Numbered from the stretch's first letter, positions 19,844 to 29,618 are shown. The stretch is DNA of 64,000 nucleotides from an uncultured Erythrobacter sp. (GCF_947492365.1 NZ_CANLMB010000001.1:2098874-2162873), one strand, 5' to 3'. A program made the numbers and translations. The notes: generated by a model from the sequence alone, not told the origin.

Positions 19844-20980
19844 ATGCTTTGGATCGCAATCCGGATGCTGACCGGAGACAGCCAGAAATTCTATGGACTG
19901 TTGTTCGGCATCGCGTTCTCGACGCTGCTTATCACGCAGCAGCTGACAATCTTCGTCAATCTGATCGAGCGCGGAGCAAGCGGCGTCTTCAATGCACCCG
20001 AGGCGCAGGTCTGGGTGATGGATCCGGTCAGCCGTACAACCGATGTCAGTTATGCCATGCCATCAACCGCACTCGACGAGGTTAGATCGGTCCCCGGGGT
20101 CGAATGGGCGGTGCCGCAATTGCGCTCTGCCGCGTCGGTGCGGACCAAAGATGGCGATCTGGAGCAGGTGGCGATCATCGGCGTCGATGATGCGACACTG
20201 ATCGGCTTGCCTGCCAACCTCCTCGAAGGGTCGAAGCAGGTGCTGCAGCAGCCCGACACGGTGATCATCGACGATGGCGGGCTGATCAATATGTTCGGCG
20301 CAGACGCCGACGTGATCGGCGAGAGGCTCGAACTCAACGATCAACGCGCAGTCATCCGCGGCGTGGCGGATTCGATACCCGCCTTCACCAGCACGGCGAC
20401 CCTCTACACAAAGTACTCTCAGGCGCTGAATTACGTGCCCGGCACCCGTAACCGGCTGAGCTTTGTGCTGGTCGGGGTAAGCGACGGTCTGACGGCAGCG
20501 GAAGTCGCTGACCGGATCGAGGCGCAAACCGGCCTTAAAGCCGAAACGCGCGAAGAATTTGCCGAGGCCGGGGTCAATTTTATTATCGAAAACACCGGAA
20601 TTCCGACCAATTTCGGGATCACAGTGGTGCTAGGCTTTGTGGTGGGCGTCGCGATTGTTGGCCTCACATTCAGCCTCTTCATCCGCGACAATATCCGGCA
20701 GTTTGGCGCCCTCAAGGCCATCGGTGTGACCAACTCGAAAATCGTCGGGATGGTCACCGCTCAGGCGGGTATGGTCGGCGCAATCGGCTATGCACTCGGC
20801 ATAGTCGGTACGGCGGTTTTTCTCTGGAGCTTTAGCGGCAATCCATTCTTCAAGGGCTTTTACATCCCCTGGCAAATCCCGCTCATCAGCCTCATCGCAG
20901 TGATCGTCATCCTTGCCATCACCGGCTGGCTGGCACTGCGCAGCGTGCTTTCCACCGAACCCGCATCTGTGTTCCGGTGA
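19844..20980 (+). CDS. MacB/FtsX-like ABC transporter permease
   Basis: A 378-residue permease with one membrane segment near the N-terminus (about 18-38), a periplasmic domain of roughly 210 residues (VWVMDPVSRTTDVSYAMP...VPGVEWAVPQLRS), and three C-terminal segments around 255-280, 308-332 and 345-365 with the FtsX-type motif IRQFGALKAIGVTNSKI between them. This is the topology of MacB/DevC-type mechanotransmission permeases that push substrate from the periplasm through a TolC partner. It is the first gene of the four-gene operon; the ATPase gene overlaps it as GTGA. Confidence 0.88.
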   Translation: MLWIAIRMLTGDSQKFYGLLFGIAFSTLLITQQLTIFVNLIERGASGVFNAPEAQVWVMDPVSRTTDVSYAMPSTALDEVRSVPGVEWAVPQLRSAASVRTKDGDLEQVAIIGVDDATLIGLPANLLEGSKQVLQQPDTVIIDDGGLINMFGADADVIGERLELNDQRAVIRGVADSIPAFTSTATLYTKYSQALNYVPGTRNRLSFVLVGVSDGLTAAEVADRIEAQTGLKAETREEFAEAGVNFIIENTGIPTNFGITVVLGFVVGVAIVGLTFSLFIRDNIRQFGALKAIGVTNSKIVGMVTAQAGMVGAIGYALGIVGTAVFLWSFSGNPFFKGFYIPWQIPLISLIAVIVILAITGWLALRSVLSTEPASVFR

Positions 20981-21708
20981 GCGCAATGGATCAGGTCACC
21001 ACCCACGAAGAAGCGGCAATTTGCGCCCGCAGCATTGTCCGCGACTTTCAAGCCGGACAATCGACGATCCGCGTTCTGCACGGAATCGATACAGATATCC
21101 GGTCGGGCGAAATGACCTATGTGGTCGGCGAAAGCGGGTCTGGCAAAACCACTCTCATTTCAATTATGTGCGGGATTCTTTGGCCAACCGAGGGTGAGGT
21201 CAAAGTTTTCGGAACTGATATCTATGCCCTTTCGGACAACGAGCTCGTCAATTTTCGGCTCCAGAATATCGGCTTCATCTTCCAGCAGTATAACCTCATA
21301 CCCTCAATTGATGCCGCCGCCAACGCCGCGGTCCCGCTGATCGCGCAGGGTATGGCTATCGAGCCTGCGCGCGAGAAGGCGAAAGAGCTGCTCGAAAAAC
21401 TCAACATCGCCGATCAGGCTGACAAGTTGCCCAATCAGCTTTCCGGAGGCCAGCAACAACGCGTCGCAATCGCCCGCGCGCTTGTGCATGAACCGCGCCT
21501 CGTGGTGTGTGACGAGCCTACCGCCGCGCTTGACGCGAATTCAGGCCGCCGTGTCATGGACTTGCTTCGCGAAGTCGCGGTCGCTCCCGATCGCGCCTGC
21601 ATCATCGTGACCCACGACAACCGCATTTTCGACCTCGCCGACCGCATCCTCGTGCTCGAGGACGGGCGGATCACCCATGACGGCACCGACATGCCCGAAG
21701 ACCACTAG
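20977..21708 (+). CDS. ABC transporter ATP-binding protein (MacB/LolD-like)
   Basis: A 243-residue ATPase. Walker A is GESGSGKT (51-58), the Q loop is FIFQQYNLIP, the signature is LSGGQ (155-159), Walker B is VVCDE (176-180), and the switch His is in IIVTHD. The GTG at 20977 overlaps the permease stop; ATG 20986 is an alternative. It powers the permease encoded just upstream. Confidence 0.93.
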   Translation: MSAMDQVTTHEEAAICARSIVRDFQAGQSTIRVLHGIDTDIRSGEMTYVVGESGSGKTTLISIMCGILWPTEGEVKVFGTDIYALSDNELVNFRLQNIGFIFQQYNLIPSIDAAANAAVPLIAQGMAIEPAREKAKELLEKLNIADQADKLPNQLSGGQQQRVAIARALVHEPRLVVCDEPTAALDANSGRRVMDLLREVAVAPDRACIIVTHDNRIFDLADRILVLEDGRITHDGTDMPEDH

Positions 21709-21716
21709 AGGAAACT

Positions 21717-22709
21717 ATGGCCCTGCTCCCCTCCAATATCAGCTTCTCGCGCCAAATCCTGCCGGTGATCGCAATTATCGGCCTGATCGGTGCGGTGTTC
21801 TATGTCGTGGGCGGTCTGCCCAACCGCGACACCGCTGAGCCCGAGCAACAGCCGCCCAAGGCAACCGGCGCCTTGGCCAATGCCGAACGTGTGGCTGGCG
21901 CGGGGATTGTCGAACCGGCGAGCGAAGTGATCGATATCGGCTCGGCATTGTCCGGTCTGGTAACAGATGTCCGCGTCATTCCCGGTGATCGCGTTGAGCA
22001 AGGGCAGCCGCTCTTTCTCGTCGATGACCGCGCCGCTCGCTCTCGCTTGGCCGAAGCCAATGCTGCGATTCGTGAGGCCCGCGCTGCGATTGGCGAGGCA
22101 CAAACCGCGCAAAGCACAGCGCGCCAGCAATTGGCTTTGTATGAAGGCCTGTCCGATCCTGCCGCTGTCAGCCGCGCCGAAGTCATCCGCGCCGAAGGTG
22201 AAGCCTCTGCTGCGGCTAGCCGCCTCAACGTTGCTCGCGCACGGCTCAATGCGGCGCAGGCTCAGGCAGCCAGCGCGCGGACCGAAATCGAGCGGTTGAC
22301 CATACGCGCGCCGATTGCAGGCGAGATACTCGCGGTGAACATCCGTCCGGGCGAATTTGTGGCGACGCAGGGCGGAAACTCACAGCCTTTCATCCAGATG
22401 GGCGAGACCAACCCGCTGCATGTGCGCGTCGATATTGACGAGAACGAAGCGGTGCGTGTCGATATGGGAGCATCCGCGATCGTCTCTCCGCGCGGCGCAG
22501 CGCAAATCCAGGTCGAGGCGACGTTTGTGAGAGCAGAGCCGCAAGTGGTGCCCAAACGCTCGCTCACCAACAGCGCGGCCGAACGTGTCGATGTGCGCGT
22601 CCTCCAACTGATCTATGCCCTGCCGCAAACAGGCGAGGTCGCCGCCTTTCGGGTCGGCCAGCAGATTGACGCCTTCATTCCCGCGGTTGAAGCGGGTGAC
22701 GGCGAGTGA
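21717..22709 (+). CDS. HlyD/MacA-like periplasmic adaptor
   Basis: A 330-residue protein with an N-terminal membrane anchor (about 12-31, ILPVIAIIGLIGAVFYVVGG) and a lipoyl/barrel-sandwich half-motif IGSALSGLVTDVRVIPGDRVEQGQPLF. An alpha-helical hairpin follows, rich in Ala/Arg repeats (AAIREARAAIGEAQTAQ and ARARLNAAQAQAASARTE), then the second lipoyl half ERLTIRAPIAGEILAVNIRPGE and a beta-barrel region. It links the inner-membrane ABC pump to the NodT-type outer membrane factor encoded next. Confidence 0.9.
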   Translation: MALLPSNISFSRQILPVIAIIGLIGAVFYVVGGLPNRDTAEPEQQPPKATGALANAERVAGAGIVEPASEVIDIGSALSGLVTDVRVIPGDRVEQGQPLFLVDDRAARSRLAEANAAIREARAAIGEAQTAQSTARQQLALYEGLSDPAAVSRAEVIRAEGEASAAASRLNVARARLNAAQAQAASARTEIERLTIRAPIAGEILAVNIRPGEFVATQGGNSQPFIQMGETNPLHVRVDIDENEAVRVDMGASAIVSPRGAAQIQVEATFVRAEPQVVPKRSLTNSAAERVDVRVLQLIYALPQTGEVAAFRVGQQIDAFIPAVEAGDGE

Positions 22710-22711
22710 CC

Positions 22712-24124
22712 ATGCGCCCCCTCCTCATCCTTGGCCTCGCTGCATCTTTGGCTGCCTGTGCAGGTGGCTCTCCTCCTCAGATTGTAACGCCTCCGCCCGA
22801 GCTGCCGCAGAGCTTCTTTTTCGAACCGGATCGCACAACCAGCGAAGCGCTCGACGCGCTCCTGCCGATTGACGATGCAGCGTTTCTCGAATTGGCGAGC
22901 GGCGCGCTCGAGAATGCGCCCAGCATTGCCGAAGCCCTCGCGCGGGTCGACGCAGCGCGCGCCGGCGATCGGCGTTCTGGTGCAGAGCGGCTGCCCAATA
23001 TCGGCGCCGATGGCAATGTCACCGGCAACCGGACCAATCCAAACCAGTTCGGCGGGAACACCCCTTTCAGCCAGTTCATCGACACCGAGCAAGTGTCCTA
23101 CGGTGCCAATCTGACAGCGACCTGGGATGCGGACATCTTCGGGCGGCTGCGCGCGCAGGAACGCGCAGCGCTGGCCCGCGTCGATGCGGCCAATGCTTCG
23201 GCCGCAGCAGTGCGGACCGCCTTGCTGGCTGAAATCGCCGGAGCCGTCGTGGACTGGAGGACGCTCGATGCGCGGATCGAGGCGATCTCGAACGATGCCG
23301 CCGCGGCCAGCCAATTGGCTCAACTTGCCCGAACACGCGAGGAAGCAGGCATAGCGCCCGGCTTTGACCGCGTGCGCGCCGAAGCGGCTGCCAGTGGTTC
23401 GCGCTCGCGGCTCGCTGCACTCGAAAGCGAGCGTGTGCGGATCATCGGGCGGTTGATTACACTCACGGGGCAGAGCGGCGCAGAGGTCAATGCCGCGCTC
23501 CAACAAGGCGGCCCTGCATTCAATCCGCGCCGAGCGCCCGCAAGCATGCCGTCCGAACTGCTCGCCAACCGGCCCGATGTAATCGCCGCTGCCGCTGAGC
23601 TTGCCGCGAGTGATGCTGAACTTGCCGCCGCCGCGCGCTCACGCTTCCCGCGACTGACTCTTTCAGGTGTGCTTGGCCTTCTTGCCTTCAATCCCGGTGA
23701 TCTGTTCGACGAAGATTCGCTGATCGGCACGCTTAGTGCTGGCATTGCTGCACCGCTGCTCGACTTTGGGCGCCTTGAGGCGGAAATTGACGGGGCTGCG
23801 GCAAACAAACGAGTCGCGTTTCAAGCATATCGCGGTGCGGTGTATCAGGCCCTGGGAGATGCCGAGGCGGCATATGGCTTGATTGAGGCAAGCGACCGCG
23901 AGGCGGCACTTGCGGCGCAGGAACAACGCGAGTTGGAACGCGCTGCCAGCCTTGCGAATGATCGCTACCGTGCGGGCCTCGCGAGCTTCCTCGAAGTGCT
24001 TGAGGCTCGGCGCGCTGCTGATGCCAGCGGAGAAAGGGCTGCGGCGGCGCTTGGCCGGGCCGAGCGCGCTCGCATTATCTTGTGGCAGGCTTTGGGTGGC
24101 GGCAACTTTGGTGCCTCAAACTAG
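22712..24124 (+). CDS. NodT-family outer-membrane efflux lipoprotein (TolC-like)
   Basis: About 470 residues with a lipoprotein signal (lipobox LAAC, Cys17 from ATG 22712). It has two OEP repeats: the first includes ALARVDAARAGDRRSGAERLPNIGADG and LTATWDADIFGRLRAQERAALARVDAANA, the second PSELLANRPDVIAAAAELAASDAELAAAARSRFPRL and APLLDFGRLEAEIDGAAANK. These are hallmarks of TolC-type channels with lipid anchors. It completes a tripartite exporter with the three genes upstream. GTG 22706 overlapping the previous stop is an alternative start. The final TAG shares CTAG with the convergent HupE gene. Confidence 0.9.
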   Translation: MRPLLILGLAASLAACAGGSPPQIVTPPPELPQSFFFEPDRTTSEALDALLPIDDAAFLELASGALENAPSIAEALARVDAARAGDRRSGAERLPNIGADGNVTGNRTNPNQFGGNTPFSQFIDTEQVSYGANLTATWDADIFGRLRAQERAALARVDAANASAAAVRTALLAEIAGAVVDWRTLDARIEAISNDAAAASQLAQLARTREEAGIAPGFDRVRAEAAASGSRSRLAALESERVRIIGRLITLTGQSGAEVNAALQQGGPAFNPRRAPASMPSELLANRPDVIAAAAELAASDAELAAAARSRFPRLTLSGVLGLLAFNPGDLFDEDSLIGTLSAGIAAPLLDFGRLEAEIDGAAANKRVAFQAYRGAVYQALGDAEAAYGLIEASDREAALAAQEQRELERAASLANDRYRAGLASFLEVLEARRAADASGERAAAALGRAERARIILWQALGGGNFGASN

Positions 24125-25122
24125 CCGATCACGCGCTCGATGAGCCAGAAACTGCCCGTAATGCCGATGCCGTAGGTGGCGAAACGCAAAGCGGGCGCTT
24201 CGAGCTTTGGCAGCGCTCTTGCGATCAATGCCAACAGCGCAATAAGCACGGCGATCACAAGCAATTGGCCCGCTTCGACGCCCAGGTTGAATGCAAGGAG
24301 CGCGGTCGCGATCTCGCCCTGCGGCAATCCAATATCCGCCAATGCTCCGGCAAAGCCGAAGCCGTGAAACAAGCCAAAGCCGAACGCTACCACCCAAGGG
24401 AAACGCCGCGTCCATGTCATGCGGTCAGGCTCGCGCAGCACCAAAGCGACCTCGACTGCGAGAAACACGATGGATAGCGCGATCAGTGCCTCGACCGGAC
24501 GGCTAGGCAGACCGGCATAACCCAACGTTGTCGCCACCAGAGTGATCGAATGCGCCACGGTGAATGCGGTCGCCGCCTTCACAACTGGCCATGGTGCGCG
24601 CACCAACAAGACCAGTGCGATCACAAACAGCAGATGATCCCATCCGAACAGAATATGCTCTGCCCCGATGATGAAATAGTCGCGCAGCACATCGCCCCAG
24701 TTCGGTTCAGCGAGGATCGTCGCCGTCGGAGCATCAGCGGTTAGGCGGAATGTCTGCACCGGCCGATCAAGCGGAATGAAACGCGCGATTGCGTCGGCGT
24801 TACCGATCAATGCGGACAGACCAAATTCGGCGCCTTCCAGCGAGCCTGTGCATTGCAATTGCGCGCGACCGAGCAATGTCAGCGAAGCCGCACGTTGCAC
24901 CTGTTCACCGATTTGCTCGCAGCTTTCGGGAATCACTGGACTGGCCAGCGGCAACGCTGCGCTCCCGCGAGCGGCGGCTACGGGCAATTTCCATTCGAAT
25001 ACCCACTCGCCCGGCTGTCGTTCGGTCATCTCGATGACAGAAGGGCGTAATTCATCGGCGGCAAGCGGCGCGGCTATAAGCGTCAGCCAAAGAGCCACAA
25101 TCGCCCGCAAGACTGCCCTCAC
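24121..25122 (-). CDS. HupE/UreJ-family membrane protein
   Basis: A 333-residue protein with a Sec signal peptide (1-22, LTLIAAPLAA before DEL), a periplasmic domain of about 130 residues (SVIEMTERQPGEWVFEWKLP), then six or so membrane segments carrying the HupE/UreJ_2 signature GAEHILFGWDHLLFVIALVLLV, TAFTVAHSITLV and LFHGFGFAGAL with conserved His residues. HupE relatives are nickel or cobalt permeases; the substrate of this long branch with a periplasmic domain is not established. It is the last gene of an operon with the PPIase and DUF3604 genes; the upstream stop overlaps by four bases. Confidence 0.85.
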   Translation of the reverse strand: MRAVLRAIVALWLTLIAAPLAADELRPSVIEMTERQPGEWVFEWKLPVAAARGSAALPLASPVIPESCEQIGEQVQRAASLTLLGRAQLQCTGSLEGAEFGLSALIGNADAIARFIPLDRPVQTFRLTADAPTATILAEPNWGDVLRDYFIIGAEHILFGWDHLLFVIALVLLVRAPWPVVKAATAFTVAHSITLVATTLGYAGLPSRPVEALIALSIVFLAVEVALVLREPDRMTWTRRFPWVVAFGFGLFHGFGFAGALADIGLPQGEIATALLAFNLGVEAGQLLVIAVLIALLALIARALPKLEAPALRFATYGIGITGSFWLIERVIG

Positions 25123-25904
25123 CGGTCGATCTCGATCCTGTAGGCACTGCGCAGGATATCGAAGGCTTGCGCTTCTCGCGCTTCGATTTCTGCACTGCGC
25201 CAGTCGTTCTCGACACGCTCACGCACGCTGGAGAAATCCGCCGGATCGGTGCTGCGCGCAGTCAGTCGCACAAGGTGCCAACCAAAGCCGGATGGCAGTG
25301 GCCCCTGCCACTCCTCGCCCGGCTCCAGCGTTTCAAGGCCGCGGGCAAAACCCTCACCAAACACAGTGGTGATTTCGCGCATGCTCTCGTTGTTGACCAT
25401 GCCCGGCAAACTGATCGCCTCGCCTTCAATAGCTCCGCCTAACGCCGACTGGGCAGCGCCGCGATCGGCATAGAAAGCTTGTTCGAAGCTGACCCGCACC
25501 GCGCCGACATAGCGTTCTGCATTTTCATCATAGAAGGCGCGCAAGGTGGCCTCATCCGGCTCGGCAGTTTCCACTGCGACAGTGGCGGACATATCCATCT
25601 TGGAAACCATGCGCTGGCGCACCACGGCATCACCTTGATCCAGACCCAGACGCAAGGCCTCACGATAGAGCACTTCGTCGCGAACATATTTGTCGATTGC
25701 CGCATCCAGCTCGGCATCGGTCGGCGCGCGGCCCATGATCCGCTCGAAATTGAGCGAGATCTGCGCCTGTTCCTCTGGCCCGACATCGATGACACGCGAT
25801 GCCGGATCGACCGGTTCGCCGCCCCATGTCAGCGCGACATAGACCAGAGCTCCAAGGCCAAGGAAATGGACCAGCGGCTCGCGGGTCCAGTTCGGTAGAT
25901 TCAC
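25119..25904 (-). CDS. Parvulin-like peptidyl-prolyl cis-trans isomerase, membrane anchored
   Basis: A 261-residue protein. One membrane segment lies at about 11-28 (LVHFLGLGALVYVALTW), followed by a SurA-N-like helical region (ISLNFERIMGRAPTDAELDAAIDKYVRDEVLYREAL) and a parvulin-type domain ending WQGPLPSGFGWHLVRLTA and VENDWRSAEIEA. It is expected to act in the periplasm on protein folding. The parvulin active-site residues cannot be confirmed by eye, so activity is inferred from family. It sits between DUF3604 and HupE genes, with 11 nt to the former and a 4-nt overlap with the latter. Confidence 0.8.
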   Translation of the reverse strand: MNLPNWTREPLVHFLGLGALVYVALTWGGEPVDPASRVIDVGPEEQAQISLNFERIMGRAPTDAELDAAIDKYVRDEVLYREALRLGLDQGDAVVRQRMVSKMDMSATVAVETAEPDEATLRAFYDENAERYVGAVRVSFEQAFYADRGAAQSALGGAIEGEAISLPGMVNNESMREITTVFGEGFARGLETLEPGEEWQGPLPSGFGWHLVRLTARSTDPADFSSVRERVENDWRSAEIEAREAQAFDILRSAYRIEIDR

Positions 25905-25915
25905 CCGTTCCCCCC

Positions 25916-27835
25916 TTAGCTTTGCGGCTTGAGCCAGATTGGCGAGGTGTAGGCACGCTCCTGCGCTACCGCATCAGCGAGAGCATCCTCGGACAGGTCG
26001 AAGCCGAAGCGAACCGCATCATAAAGCGGCCAGCGCGGGGTCGGGATTTCCAGAACGCGGACATAATAGAATGCGCGCTGGCCCGCCGAATAGTTCGGGT
26101 CGGTCCAAGTGGTGCGCAATTCCGCAGCACCTATATCATTGGTGTAGGTCGCGGTTTCGCGGTCGACTGTATCGCCAACGGGCTGCAATCCGCTTGCAGT
26201 GCGGCTGCGGTTGTCCATGTCACTCCACACCACATCATAGACGCGCTCTTGCATCTCGCCCGATGCATCGAGCCAGCCTTTGACCACCTGAACGCGGTCC
26301 AGATTGGCACCGTCCGGGTCTTTCAATGCGCTGATCATGAAGGTTGGCGCCTCACCTTGGTCGGTCAGCTCGCCGCCCATTGGTACGCCGCGCGTATAGC
26401 CTGCGCGCACCCAGTCACCGTCCCAGTCGGCTTCGGTGAAGTCGAACCCGCCGAAGATCCGCACACTCATGCGCGGGCCGGTGGTGGCGTATACCTCGCG
26501 CCGCTGGAACGCGTCGAAGATCTCAGCGCGCGTGTTTCCGCGAGCCCATGCTGCAGCGTAGCCGCCCGCAAGATAGTGCCAGCCGAAGCGGCCGATACGT
26601 GTGCCGAGATTTTGGGCCTCAAGCGCGCGATCAGTGTTGTTCTGCTCGCTTCCGGTGTGTTTGCCCCAGAAGTTATCCTCGTCACCTGTCGCCATCGATG
26701 TGTGGCTGTCGGTCGAGCCGATCATGCCGAAAGCATAGGGGTTCACGCCCAGCTGCGCTTCGAGCGAAAGCCCGCGTAGAAGCGCCGAACGGGCATAGGA
26801 ACCGGCGTGCATTGACGGGTCAGACGCTTGCGTAAGAGCGAGGTTGCCAAGCTCCCAGCCTTGGACACCAAAACCAGCCATCTCGTCATTGGGCGAAAGG
26901 AACGGATGGGTTTCGCTGTCACCCTTGATCTGGGTCACTTCGACCACCGGCTCGGCAGCGGCGCGTTTGCGCGCATATTCCGCAGTCATCGGTGAGCCGT
27001 CAGGCATGGTCATTTCGAACATCAACCCGTTCGAGACATTCGAATTGTGCGGGATCGCCAGGACCTGCCCGCCTGTATTGCCTTCATAGGCCGCCATCGA
27101 ATCCCACAAATTCTCAGCCGAATTTCCAATGCCGGGGAAAGGAACGATCTGACTGGTCTTGTCCGAACCATCGCGGAACATCACAACACGGTGAAGGTTG
27201 TTGCCATCAGGCATCGCGGTCCATTCATATCCCGCAAGAGCGGTGAATGTGCCGGGTTCGTTATAGCGATCCAGAATGCCCAGATGGGTGTTCCAGATAT
27301 CCTTGGTTGCTTCAGCTGCTGCTTCCGGGTCCGACAGAGCTTCGGGCACGTTGCCATCGGATGCTGCCGTAATCAGCTCGGCAATCGCGAGCTGCGACTG
27401 CTCGGGGCTTTCGTGCATCATGTCGTACCAGCGCAGCACGGTTTCATCGCCGATCACCCAGTTCACATACCAGCGCGGCGCATCATAGAGCCGGCGGGTC
27501 GCGCCCAAGGCGTCGGAGTGGTCTGAAATCACAAGGAAATCAAGCGGGCGGGCCAGTTGCGCCTGCGCACCCGTAGTCGCCGTGACTTCCTCACCACGCG
27601 CGAAGCGGAGGGCAGCTTCTGGCCCGAGGCGGACGCCAAAGCCAAAAGCGTCGACCGAATTGTCGGTGTGGAGATGGGTATCGCCCCAATAGGGCCGGTC
27701 GGGGAATTCGGCGAGTTCGATCGTGTCCTCGCCATTGCCGGTTTGAGCAGCGTCGAGCTCCGGCTCGCTGCTGCACGCCGCCAGTGCCAGCGCCATGACG
27801 CTCGTTGCGGCCATTGCGTTCCAAGTCTTGCGCAT
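25916..27835 (-). CDS. DUF3604 lipoprotein (PHP-like metal-dependent hydrolase family)
   Basis: A 639-residue protein with a lipobox LAAC (Cys21). The mature domain starts RPYWGDTHLHTDNS; His54 and His56 resemble the HxH metal site of PHP-type hydrolases. Further conserved pieces are VISDHSDALGA, YEWTAMPDGNNLHRVVMFRDG, AIPHNSNVSNG, and IGSTDSHTSM with a further His. The family is DUF3604, with no demonstrated reaction that I know of. It is the first gene of the operon with a PPIase and a HupE-like protein, so it may be a periplasm-facing enzyme assembled with their help. Confidence 0.88.
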   Translation of the reverse strand: MRKTWNAMAATSVMALALAACSSEPELDAAQTGNGEDTIELAEFPDRPYWGDTHLHTDNSVDAFGFGVRLGPEAALRFARGEEVTATTGAQAQLARPLDFLVISDHSDALGATRRLYDAPRWYVNWVIGDETVLRWYDMMHESPEQSQLAIAELITAASDGNVPEALSDPEAAAEATKDIWNTHLGILDRYNEPGTFTALAGYEWTAMPDGNNLHRVVMFRDGSDKTSQIVPFPGIGNSAENLWDSMAAYEGNTGGQVLAIPHNSNVSNGLMFEMTMPDGSPMTAEYARKRAAAEPVVEVTQIKGDSETHPFLSPNDEMAGFGVQGWELGNLALTQASDPSMHAGSYARSALLRGLSLEAQLGVNPYAFGMIGSTDSHTSMATGDEDNFWGKHTGSEQNNTDRALEAQNLGTRIGRFGWHYLAGGYAAAWARGNTRAEIFDAFQRREVYATTGPRMSVRIFGGFDFTEADWDGDWVRAGYTRGVPMGGELTDQGEAPTFMISALKDPDGANLDRVQVVKGWLDASGEMQERVYDVVWSDMDNRSRTASGLQPVGDTVDRETATYTNDIGAAELRTTWTDPNYSAGQRAFYYVRVLEIPTPRWPLYDAVRFGFDLSEDALADAVAQERAYTSPIWLKPQS

Positions 27836-27912
27836 GGCATCCTCCCCTTGTTTTTACCGGTCGGTAATTGAGCGGACCGGCCCGCCCGAGTCAAGCAATC
27901 CCCGTCCAGCCA

Positions 27913-28362
27913 TCAAGCCGATTTTCGCAGCAAGGCTGAGCGCTCGCAGCGGCATACCACTTCATCTCTCTGGTTGAGAAGCTCGTGCGTAAAAGTCACG
28001 ATACCCGCCTCGGGCCGCGACTTGCTTTCGCGCAACTCCTTGATCTCGCTTTCGGCTCTCAAAGTGTCGCCGATAAAGACCGGATTGGGCGTTACGACCT
28101 TGTCGAAGCCCAGATTGGCGATGAGCGTACCCAGCGTCGTGTCCCCCACCGACAGGCCAACCAGCAGCGAGAAAGTGAAAGTCGAATTGACCAGAATCTG
28201 ACCAAACCCGCTTTCCTTGGCCGCCTCGATATCAAGGTGCAGCGGCTGCGGATTGTGCGTCATGGTCGAGAAGAGCAGATTGTCGGTCTCGGTCACAGTG
28301 CGGCGGATTTCGTGGGTGATCCGCTCGCCCACTTGCCATTCATCGAAGAATTTGCCTGCCAT
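27913..28362 (-). CDS. MaoC-family dehydratase
   Basis: A 149-residue single hot-dog-fold protein with the hydratase motif: [21 protein letters not shown] supplies the catalytic Asp/His pair of R-specific enoyl-CoA hydratases, then [19 protein letters not shown]. It hydrates or dehydrates acyl-CoA esters. Three bases separate it from the stop of the CoA-transferase gene upstream, so the two are co-transcribed and probably act on the same branched or methylated acyl-CoA. Confidence 0.87.
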   Translation of the reverse strand: MAGKFFDEWQVGERITHEIRRTVTETDNLLFSTMTHNPQPLHLDIEAAKESGFGQILVNSTFTFSLLVGLSVGDTTLGTLIANLGFDKVVTPNPVFIGDTLRAESEIKELRESKSRPEAGIVTFTHELLNQRDEVVCRCERSALLRKSA

Positions 28363-28365
28363 CTC

Positions 28366-29445
28366 TTATTCCTTTGCCCATTTCGCGACGATCTCCAAGC
28401 CGTCATCGTCGCTTGCACGGACCGCGCCCGGCGTTCGGCTAAAGCGTGGCGCAGGGGCTGTGTGCCAGTCCCCTTCGTGCTCAACATAAGCACCGCGCGA
28501 TTTCATGTGCGGATGGTCTCGGGCCTCTTCCATGGCCAGAACCGGTGCAAAGCACGCATCGCTTCCCTCAAGCAGTTCGGTCCATTCGGCCTGAGTCTTG
28601 GTTTTGAACAAGGCGGCAAGCTTATCCGCGTAATCATCCCAATTGGCCGGGTTCATCTGGCCTTGAACCAACTCCTCCGGAGCGCCCGATTTCGCAAGCA
28701 AGTCGGCGTAGAATTGCGGCTCGATTGCTCCGACGGAAACCTCCTTGCCATCGGCGCATTCAAAGCAGCGATAGAAATGCGCAGCCCCGCTAAGCATCCC
28801 TTCTCCGCGCTCAGTCGACAAGAACGGCCGTCCGCTGGCACCGAAGAAGAAACTCATCAGGCTGGTTGCGCCATCAACGATGGCTGCATCGACAACTTGC
28901 CCCTTGCCCGACCGTTCTCGTTCATACAGCGCCGAGACGATCCCAAGAGCGCAATACATTGATCCGCCGCCGAAATCGCCGACGAGGTTCTGCGGAGGCG
29001 TCGCGGTCTCACCCTTGCGGCCCACAGCTGCGAGCGCGCCGGTGATCGCAATGTAATTGATGTCGTGCCCGGCGGCCTGCGCAAGCGGTCCGTCCTGTCC
29101 CCAGCCGGTCATCCTCGCATAGACAAGGCGCGGATTGATCATGAGCAATTCATCCGGCCCCAGCCCCAGACGCTCCATCACGCCGGGGCGGAAGCCTTCG
29201 ATCAGCACGTCTGCCTTGGCCGCCGCTTCGAGGCAGAAGGCCTTGCCGTCTTCTGATTTTAGGTCGACCCCTGCACGGTGGCGCGCGCGCTCGACAACAG
29301 GGTTCGACACCGGCGTTCCAGGCCTGCCGATCCGGACAACCTCAGCGCCCATATCGGCGAGCAGCATGGCAACATGTGGTCCCGGCCCGATGCCGGCAAA
29401 TTCGATTACTCTTAGGCCAGTCAACGGCCCTGCCGCATTATTCAT
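28366..29445 (-). CDS. CaiB/BaiF CoA-transferase family protein, alpha-methylacyl-CoA racemase-like
   Basis: A 359-residue protein starting MNNAAGPLTGLRVIEFAGIGPGPHVAMLLADMGAEVVRI, nearly the consensus of the Amacr branch of family III CoA transferases. GWGQDGPLAQAAGHDINYIA holds the His and Asp used for racemisation in Amacr. It likely interconverts (2R)- and (2S)-methylacyl-CoA. ATG 29445 is chosen; the frame extends to 29523 without family similarity. It is the first gene of a two-gene unit with the MaoC dehydratase. Confidence 0.87.
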   Translation of the reverse strand: MNNAAGPLTGLRVIEFAGIGPGPHVAMLLADMGAEVVRIGRPGTPVSNPVVERARHRAGVDLKSEDGKAFCLEAAAKADVLIEGFRPGVMERLGLGPDELLMINPRLVYARMTGWGQDGPLAQAAGHDINYIAITGALAAVGRKGETATPPQNLVGDFGGGSMYCALGIVSALYERERSGKGQVVDAAIVDGATSLMSFFFGASGRPFLSTERGEGMLSGAAHFYRCFECADGKEVSVGAIEPQFYADLLAKSGAPEELVQGQMNPANWDDYADKLAALFKTKTQAEWTELLEGSDACFAPVLAMEEARDHPHMKSRGAYVEHEGDWHTAPAPRFSRTPGAVRASDDDGLEIVAKWAKE

Positions 29446-29618
29446 TTTCGGATTCTCTCCCTGTGGGGTTGGACTTGTGGCGCGCTGCACCCGCGCTTGC
29501 AAGAGTGGTCCATTATGGATCAAAGCACACGGCGAGGTTTTGTGCGTTGCACCACGTAGAACCCCTTGCTACGCGGCTCCCCACGTTCACCGACGGCTAA
29601 GCATACGGGAGCCGGAAT

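Noticed and set aside
25799..26779. Long plus-strand open frame of 326 codons
   Set aside because: It lies entirely opposite the DUF3604 and PPIase genes, has an atypical residue composition and no domain, and is a codon-bias shadow of GC-rich genes.
27985..28962. Plus-strand open frame of 325 codons
   Set aside because: It is antisense to the MaoC and CoA-transferase genes, which have clear family motifs; no independent signal.
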